From contig JAHDHM010000034.1 of NCBI GenBank assembly GCA_020631315.1, forward strand, positions 3,921 to 16,586: a stretch of DNA of 12,666 nt. Reading direction: 5' to 3'. A program made the translations under genes and the position numbers. The notes beneath the pieces were generated by a model. The model made no database searches, was not told where the DNA came from, and was given only the letters and a program-made list of their open reading frames with translations. Each line of letters opens with the position of its first letter. Within the stretch, counting starts at the first letter, position 1. Positions 7,923 through 12,666 of the stretch are shown piece by piece. This DNA comes from Acidimicrobiales bacterium (GTDB taxonomy: Bacteria > Actinomycetota > Acidimicrobiia > Acidimicrobiales > Poriferisodaliceae).

Positions 7923-7929
7923 CCCGGCG

Positions 7930-9363
7930 TCACTCGGGCACCGGCGTGTGGTTGAAGCGGATCCCGTCGATCAGCATCTGACGCCCGCCGAGCGCCTCGA
8001 CGGCACGACGTTGATCGGCAAAGGCAGCATCGTTCGCCGCCGTCGTGTCGACGATCGAGCGCAACACCTCCGCGCACTCCCCCAACACGTCGGGTGGGCC
8101 GCCGTCGACAGCGAGGTCGACCCGTTCGTCGCGGTCATCGACCCGGTCGTACAGCTCGGGTCGGAACCCCTCATGGTGGACGTACTTCCACCGACCGACC
8201 TCGATCGCGAACGAGCCGGTGATCGATCCGCCGTCGTGATACTCGGAGAACGCGACTCGCTTCTCGTCCATCGACGACGGGTCGAGCAGCGACTGTCCGA
8301 CCCATTCACCGTCGGCATCGACGCCGAGCACCGCCGCGACGGTCGGAGCGACGTCGACCAGGTTCACGGCGACATCGCTCGTGATGCCAGCGGGAACGCC
8401 GGGTCCGGCAACGACCATCGGCACCGACACCGATGAGTCGAACATGAACGACTTGCACCACAGCCCCCGCTCGCCGAGCAGGTCACCGTGATCCGACGTG
8501 AAGATCACCGTCGTGTCGTCAGCCGCACCGGAGCGGTCCAACGCGTCGAGCACCTGGCCGACGAGTGCGTCGACGTAGACGACCAGCGCGGCGTACGCCC
8601 GCCGGCCGGCGATCGTCGTCTCGGCGTCGAAGTAGTCGCCGTACCCGAAGAACTCAGCCATGGCCTCGACCGCCGGGTGCTCGAGGGCACGCCCGTGACG
8701 TGGCGGCTCGATCTCGGCCGCAGCGACGACCTCGTGCGCCCACGTGGGAGCCGACAGCGGATAGTGCGGCGCCACGAACGAGACGAAGGCCGCCCACGGC
8801 GACGACGGCGCCTCGTGTTCCAGCCAGCCGACGGCGTCGTCACAGATGCGCCGGTCGTAGCGGGTGTAGGTGGTGTCGCCGACACCGACCTGCTCAGCCA
8901 GCTCTGCGGCCTCGGCATACGGGATCGGGTCCCACCTCGGCAGGCCCTGCGTCCAGCCCACTCCCCCGGCCAGGAACATCGGTCGTCGACGTTCCACGAA
9001 CCCGTCGTCGAACGTGACGCCCTGGTGATGGAGCTTGCCGAACGAGACGGTGTGCACGCCGGCGTCGCGAGCCGCGTGCATCCAGCTCCGTGGCGCTCCT
9101 GCGTAGCCGACCGTGCTGTCCCAGTGCGCCGTCTGGTGCACCCACCGGCCTGACGCAAACGCGGCACGAGCAGGCACACAGATCGGCGACGGCGTCCAAC
9201 AACGGCGGTAGTCGATACCTGCAGCGCGCAGGCGATCGATGTTCGGCGTCAGCAAGATTCCGAGGTCGATCCAGTCGAGCGCTGCGCCCGTGAGCTCGTC
9301 CGCCATGAGCACGAGGACGTTCCGTCCGGCCGATGCGGGCTGGTCGGCGTCGTGCTCGGTCAT
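7930..9363 (-). CDS. Sulfatase family hydrolase (formylglycine type)
   Basis: Product of 477 residues with no signal peptide, so probably cytoplasmic. The sulfatase signature C62-V-P-A-R66 fits CxPxR, in which the cysteine is converted to formylglycine by a separate enzyme. Other alkaline-phosphatase-superfamily features follow: D22/E23 in VLMADE, the G-K110-L-H motif, H200 in APHYP, and D291-H292 in TSDHGD with K304 downstream, all expected in the metal and sulfate site. The C-terminal part, with EYHDGGSITGSF and GRWKYVHHEG, resembles choline-sulfatase/arylsulfatase-like proteins. Phosphonate monoester hydrolases share this scaffold, so the substrate is open. The frame stays open to 9450 with an upstream GTG, but ATG at 9363 is preferred because the core motif starts soon after and TACGAT lies 8 bases upstream. 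No formylglycine-generating enzyme is in the window. The pirin gene follows; the M15 gene diverges. Confidence 0.92.
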   Translation of the reverse strand: MTEHDADQPASAGRNVLVLMADELTGAALDWIDLGILLTPNIDRLRAAGIDYRRCWTPSPICVPARAAFASGRWVHQTAHWDSTVGYAGAPRSWMHAARDAGVHTVSFGKLHHQGVTFDDGFVERRRPMFLAGGVGWTQGLPRWDPIPYAEAAELAEQVGVGDTTYTRYDRRICDDAVGWLEHEAPSSPWAAFVSFVAPHYPLSAPTWAHEVVAAAEIEPPRHGRALEHPAVEAMAEFFGYGDYFDAETTIAGRRAYAALVVYVDALVGQVLDALDRSGAADDTTVIFTSDHGDLLGERGLWCKSFMFDSSVSVPMVVAGPGVPAGITSDVAVNLVDVAPTVAAVLGVDADGEWVGQSLLDPSSMDEKRVAFSEYHDGGSITGSFAIEVGRWKYVHHEGFRPELYDRVDDRDERVDLAVDGGPPDVLGECAEVLRSIVDTTAANDAAFADQRRAVEALGGRQMLIDGIRFNHTPVPE

Positions 9364-9371
9364 CGCCGCAG

Positions 9372-9377
9372 ATCGTA
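9372..9377 (-). promoter_or_regulatory. Putative -10 box for the sulfatase gene (leaderless start)
   Basis: TACGAT on the minus strand fits TAnnnT and ends 8 bases before the ATG at 9363. The intervening CTGCGGCG is not a ribosome binding site. It supports 9363 over the upstream GTG at 9450. No clear -35 box is visible. Confidence 0.4.
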
Positions 9378-9467
9378 CGGCGAAGCGCGCGGGCACACCG
9401 AGGCCAGCCACTCGGGAGCATCGACCCGAAGCTCGACTGGCGGCGCCCACGGCCGACTGACCTCTCG

Positions 9468-11435
9468 ATGTCTCGCTTCACCACACTGCTGTCGCGCACG
9501 GCGATCGCCACCACCGCTGCGTTCGTTGCCCTCGCCGCCGTGGCGACGCCCGCTGCCGGCCACGACGAGTCGTCGATCCACGATCACGCCGACGTGTTCG
9601 ACCTCTTCGACGACGACGCTGCTCGAACACTCCCCGACACCGGCTCGTTCGCCCCGGCGTCGACCTCAGCTCCGGCGATCGCTCCCGTCGTGGGCGCGGT
9701 CGCGACGGTCGCGCCCACCGACGTCGAGTTCGACCCCACCGCCACGATCGTCGGTGCCGATGCCGATCGCTACGTGACGACCGACGGCCGGGTCGTGGCC
9801 TACGACAGCGCCGTCCATCACGGCGACGCCGGAGCGCTGACACTGGCACGCCCGATCACCGCCATGGCCGCCACCCCAACGGACGACGGCTACTGGCTCG
9901 TGGCCGGCGACGGCGGGATCTTCGCCTACGGCGACGCCGGCTTCTTCGGCTCGACCGGTGACATCGACCTCGCTCGACCCATCGTCGACCTCGCGCCGAC
10001 TCCGAGTGGCAACGGCTACTGGCTCGTCGGCGACGACGGTGGGGTCTTCGCCTTCGGTGACGCCCGCTACTTCGGGTCGATGGGCGCCGTGGCCCTCAAC
10101 GACCTGATCGTCGGCATCGAAGCCACCCCGACCGGCGACGGTTACTGGCTCGTCGCCCGCGATGGCGGTGTCTTCGCCTTCGGCGACGCCCCGTTCCTCG
10201 GCTCCACCGGATTCGCGCCGCCGGACGCGCCGGTCGTCGACATCGTCGTGCCCGACTCGATGGTCGGCTACTGGCTGGTCACCGAGACCGGCGAGATCCA
10301 CTCGTTCGGCACCGCCGCGACACTCCCCGATGCCGAACGGCTCGGTCAGGTGATCGCCGCGGACCAGCACGAGGACGGCCTGCGCATCATCCGCCAACCC
10401 GTGCGGCCGTCGGTCGCGCTCTGGCAGTCCGGTGGGCTCGAGCAGCACGTTCTCGACGCCACGGTCTCCGCGGTCGCCGAGTTGGGCGGTGCCAGCTCCG
10501 TCAACCACACCGGAACGGTGCGGATGCTCGCGGTGCACCGCAACGGACGAGTGGTTCAGGAAGCCACACCGGGCTGGCAGATCCCGTTCACCGCTCGTGC
10601 CGTCGATCCCGACGACGTCGCGACGTTCCTCGGTGCCGATGTCGCTGCGTCGCTCGCTGACGGCGACGTCGTCCTCGCCGCAACCACAGCGCGACTTCGC
10701 GGCGCACGCCCGGGGGACATCCTGTCGTTCGCCGGTTGGGACGATCGCATCACCCACCGCCGCATCGGAGCCGTCGTCCCGGACGGCCGCACGTCGTCGA
10801 GCGAAGTCCTGTTCTCCATCGACGATGCCCGCAGCTTCGGCTTCGACCGCCCGTCGTCCATCTGGATCACCGGTGTCGACGACCTCACCGCGCTCGACGC
10901 ACGACTCGACCAGATCACGCAGCTCGACGACTGGGTTCGCTACTCCCGCAGCTGGGACCCGTCCGGCGTGGACGGTGTGCCCTCCACCATGCGCCTGAAG
11001 TCGCTCGTCGGTGAGTTCGAGTACCGCTTCAACGGCGACGTGCAGATCACGATGGAGCCGTCCTGGATCGAGGCGAACATCGTGCGCCACACGTTCCCGA
11101 TCGTCGGGGCGATGTGGTGCAACCGCCACGCCGTCCCCGGCATCCACGCCGCCCTCGCCGAGATCGAAGCCTCCGGCCTCGCCGGCGCGATCGACGTCAG
11201 CGACACCCGGCGCAACGGTGGTTGCTGGAACCCCCGACGCATCCGCGGTTCGTCCGGCGGCGCGGTGTCACGCCACGCCTGGGGCCTGGCGTTCGACATC
11301 AACCCGGCGACGAACGCCTGGGGCACGGAGCCGACGCTCGATCCACGAGTCGTCGAGATCTTCCGCAGCCACGGCTTCGCCTGGGGCGGCACGTGGACCC
11401 GCCCCGACGGCATGCACTTCGAGTGGCGCGGCTGA
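9468..11435 (+). CDS. Secreted repeat protein with C-terminal M15 D-Ala-D-Ala carboxypeptidase-like domain
   Basis: Product of 655 residues. A basic start and hydrophobic stretch (about 5-30, ending ATPAAG) form a signal peptide. A low-complexity segment leads to five repeats (about 101-285) with the core GYWLV..DGG.FAFGDA. Residues about 325-470 (for example DGDVVLAATTARLRGARPGD) have no domain I am sure of; by eye they recall the extracellular domain of FtsX/MacB-type permeases. The C-terminus is an M15-type peptidase: S-R-H603-A-W-G-L-A-F-D610 and D647-G-M-H650 give the zinc ligands H603, D610 and H650, with D647 the likely catalytic acid. C551 and C586 may pair. M15 enzymes cut peptidoglycan stem peptides outside the cell, so a cell-wall role is expected but not shown. 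The ATG at 9468 is set by the signal peptide, although the frame is open further upstream. No Shine-Dalgarno sequence is seen. Confidence 0.9.
   Translation: MSRFTTLLSRTAIATTAAFVALAAVATPAAGHDESSIHDHADVFDLFDDDAARTLPDTGSFAPASTSAPAIAPVVGAVATVAPTDVEFDPTATIVGADADRYVTTDGRVVAYDSAVHHGDAGALTLARPITAMAATPTDDGYWLVAGDGGIFAYGDAGFFGSTGDIDLARPIVDLAPTPSGNGYWLVGDDGGVFAFGDARYFGSMGAVALNDLIVGIEATPTGDGYWLVARDGGVFAFGDAPFLGSTGFAPPDAPVVDIVVPDSMVGYWLVTETGEIHSFGTAATLPDAERLGQVIAADQHEDGLRIIRQPVRPSVALWQSGGLEQHVLDATVSAVAELGGASSVNHTGTVRMLAVHRNGRVVQEATPGWQIPFTARAVDPDDVATFLGADVAASLADGDVVLAATTARLRGARPGDILSFAGWDDRITHRRIGAVVPDGRTSSSEVLFSIDDARSFGFDRPSSIWITGVDDLTALDARLDQITQLDDWVRYSRSWDPSGVDGVPSTMRLKSLVGEFEYRFNGDVQITMEPSWIEANIVRHTFPIVGAMWCNRHAVPGIHAALAEIEASGLAGAIDVSDTRRNGGCWNPRRIRGSSGGAVSRHAWGLAFDINPATNAWGTEPTLDPRVVEIFRSHGFAWGGTWTRPDGMHFEWRG
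9768..10326 (+). repeat. Five in-gene repeats, 126-base (42-residue) period
   Basis: Within the M15 protein, GYWLV starts at residues 141, 183, 225 and 267 (bases 9888, 10014, 10140, 10266), an exact 42-residue spacing. Each is followed by a DGG.FAFGDA..FGS.G core and a link such as LARPI. An earlier, two-residue-shorter and degenerate copy begins near residue 101 (RYVTTDGRVVAYDSA), and the fifth copy (267 on) is also degenerate. This repeat family is common in secreted actinobacterial proteins. The blade-like length suggests a beta-propeller or similar all-beta fold, which is an inference. Confidence 0.85.
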
Positions 11436-11451
11436 GCCCGACATGAGTGCG

Positions 11452-11465
11452 GCCGCCGCGGCGGC
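11452..11465. terminator. Possible bidirectional terminator hairpin between convergent genes
   Basis: GCCGCCGCGGCGGC is a perfect 14-base palindrome in the 32-base gap between the M15 stop and the AHSA1-DinB stop. It is followed by TTT on the plus strand. It could fold as a 5-bp GC stem with a 4-base loop. The T run is short, and GC-rich palindromes are frequent by chance in such DNA, so this is tentative. Confidence 0.3.
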
Positions 11466-11467
11466 TT

Positions 11468-12406
11468 TCAGACCCTGAGGTTCTCGAGCTGCTCGACATG
11501 GGCGGGCAGGTGTCGGGCGGCCTGCACGTCGATGGCGACCTGACCCCACGGCATCGGCCCCTCACCGACGACGACGCCGTCGTGCTCGAAGACACACGCC
11601 ACCATGGTCGACCGCTGGTCCTCGTCGAGCCGTGCAGCCGCGGCCATGGCCTGTGTGGCGCAGCGTCGGCCGACGTCGACGAGCTCGTCGAAGTCGCCCA
11701 TCTCGGCGATGAGTTCGTCGAGCAGGTCGATCCGCTGACACACCCGGTTCTCGAACGTCGGCTCCTGCCGGTGCACCAACGCATGAGCCACCGCCGTGAG
11801 CGCGAGGTCGTTCAGCGCCACGTGGGCGACGACCTGCGACGCGTTCCAGCCATCGTCGGTCGGATCGCCGAACGGACCCGACTCCGCTGCGGCGAAGAAG
11901 GACTCATAGGCGGCCGGGAGCGCACCGAGGTCGCTGCCATCCACTTGGAGCTCCGCCCCGTCGGCGAAGTGATCCAGCACGTGTCCCCACGCCGACGGAC
12001 CGATGTACCCCCGCCGGCGACGCATCGCCTCCTCGCCGTAGGCCTCCCACCCGTCGTGGCGGAGGTCGACGCGGGTGCCGTCGCCCTCGGCCGAGAACAC
12101 CACCTCGACGCGACCGCAGGGGATCTGCTCGCCAGGGGCGGCCTCAGCGCCCGGGTGCCACGCCAGCTCGAGCCGATGCGGTGGCTCCCATGCGAGGACC
12201 TCGGCCCACGTGGTCTCCCGACCGTCGGTCGCCCGCTCGACGACGCGTCCATCGACGATGTGCACCCCGCCGGCTTCAGCCTGGAAGACAGAGTGGGTCG
12301 CCAGCGGCCACCATGCGCCGATCTCGTCGGTGAACACAGCGAAGGCGTCCTCGACGGTCCGAGCGACGAAGGCGGTGCGCAGCACGGGCGGAATGGTCGT
12401 GGTCAT
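11468..12406 (-). CDS. AHSA1/SRPBCC domain fused to a DinB-like domain
   Basis: Product of 312 residues, cytoplasmic. Residues 1-145 are an AHSA1-type SRPBCC domain: FTDEIGAWWPLATHSV (25-40), W67-A-E-V-L-A-W-E-P-P-H-R-L and GDGTRVDLRHDGWEAYG (108-124) are the classic landmarks of this ligand-binding helix-grip fold. Residues about 165-312 look like a DinB/mycothiol-dependent maleylpyruvate-isomerase-like bundle: W187-N-A-S-Q-V-V-A-H195 and later H299-L-P-A-H303 give the three histidines expected at the metal site of that family. Neither half has a known substrate here. The ATG at 12406 overlaps the ArsR stop by 4 bases (ATGA), so the two are translationally coupled. The frame remains open upstream to 12520, but that part lies inside arsR in another frame. 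ArsR plus AHSA1 is a common actinobacterial pair; the DinB fusion is less usual. Confidence 0.88.
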   Translation of the reverse strand: MTTTIPPVLRTAFVARTVEDAFAVFTDEIGAWWPLATHSVFQAEAGGVHIVDGRVVERATDGRETTWAEVLAWEPPHRLELAWHPGAEAAPGEQIPCGRVEVVFSAEGDGTRVDLRHDGWEAYGEEAMRRRRGYIGPSAWGHVLDHFADGAELQVDGSDLGALPAAYESFFAAAESGPFGDPTDDGWNASQVVAHVALNDLALTAVAHALVHRQEPTFENRVCQRIDLLDELIAEMGDFDELVDVGRRCATQAMAAAARLDEDQRSTMVACVFEHDGVVVGEGPMPWGQVAIDVQAARHLPAHVEQLENLRV

Positions 12407-12666
12407 GAGGATGCCCCTGTGTCGAGATCGGTGATGGCGGACGAGTCGTGCGAGGTCGTTCGACCCTCGGCGTGGTCGACGAATGCGGTGAGGACGTCGT
12501 CCCAGAACGAGTCGACCCATGCTCGGACCTCCGCGAGCCCGTCGAGCTGCACCGAGTACAGGCGTCGGGTCCCCTCGGCTCGAGCACGGACCAGTCCCGC
12601 GTCGCTGAGGTGCTTGAGATGCTGCGACACCGCGGACTGGGTCACCGGCAGCTCGTCGGTGAGCTC
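12403..12666 (-). CDS. ArsR-family transcriptional regulator, 5' end beyond window
   Basis: The last 87 residues are present; the N-terminus lies beyond base 12666. The visible winged helix-turn-helix reads ELTDELPVTQSAVSQHLKHL followed by SDAGLVRARAEGTRRLYSV, with the recognition helix in QSAVSQHLKHL and the wing in AEGTRRLY. The tail AWVDSFWDDVLTAFVDHAEG is typical of ArsR proteins that sit next to AHSA1 genes. No metal-binding CxC motif of the ArsR/SmtB type is visible in this part, so the inducer is probably not a metal, though the missing N-terminus limits that statement. An internal GTG at 12645 is not the start because HTH homology runs upstream of it. Its TGA overlaps the ATG of the next gene. 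It most likely controls its own operon. Confidence 0.9.
   Translation of the reverse strand, partial: ELTDELPVTQSAVSQHLKHLSDAGLVRARAEGTRRLYSVQLDGLAEVRAWVDSFWDDVLTAFVDHAEGRTTSHDSSAITDLDTGASS

Noticed and set aside
9364..9450. Upstream GTG start for the sulfatase at 9450
   Set aside because: It would add 29 residues without homology and nearly reach the divergent M15 start. The ATG at 9363 has a -10-like box at leaderless distance.
9666..11147. A 493-residue open frame on the minus strand
   Set aside because: It is antisense to the M15 gene, and its repeat-like look only mirrors the 126-base repeat of the real gene.
1..12666. Search for a defence system, toxin-antitoxin pair, prophage or CRISPR array
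   Set aside because: Every long gene has an ordinary assignment, no spaced direct repeats outside the M15 gene were seen, and there is no integrase, transposase or nuclease gene.

Overview
The window is high-GC DNA from an actinobacterium. The gene order rimO-pgsA-cinA, the 'GYWLV..DGG.FAFGDA' repeats joined to an M15 peptidase, and several likely leaderless starts suggest class Acidimicrobiia (Ilumatobacter-like). This is an inference from gene content and style, not from a marker gene. The window is almost entirely coding: there is no gap over 300 bases, and I saw no tRNA, rRNA, CRISPR array, insertion sequence or phage gene.

Left block (1-3008, minus strand): a conserved housekeeping cluster read right to left. 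It holds rimO (ribosomal protein S12 methylthiotransferase), pgsA (phosphatidylglycerophosphate synthase) and cinA, whose 3' end runs off the window at base 1. The cinA C-terminal domain appears to have lost its deamidase motif.

Middle-left block (3087-6818, plus strand): a secreted lipoprotein alpha/beta hydrolase of the S33/TAP type, diverging from rimO. It is followed by a six-helix membrane protein of the DUF6159 type and a major facilitator transporter, which lie 21 bases apart and are probably co-transcribed.

Middle-right block (6837-9363, minus strand): a formylglycine-type sulfatase followed by a pirin gene. Pirin is broken by a +1 frameshift near 7293-7295, at a run of three G in the coding strand. 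An AT-rich patch between the two genes looks like a separate promoter for pirin.

Right block: a secreted multidomain M15 peptidase (9468-11435, plus) with a five-copy, 42-residue repeat diverges from the sulfatase. Converging on it from the right edge are an ArsR-family regulator (5' end beyond the window) and an AHSA1-DinB fusion protein, joined by a 4-base ATGA overlap.

No clearly new multi-gene system is visible. The most useful leads are the degenerate CinA C-terminal domain, the repeat-plus-M15 architecture, the ArsR/AHSA1-DinB fusion, and a recurring TAnnnT box 6-8 bases before start codons that lack a Shine-Dalgarno sequence.
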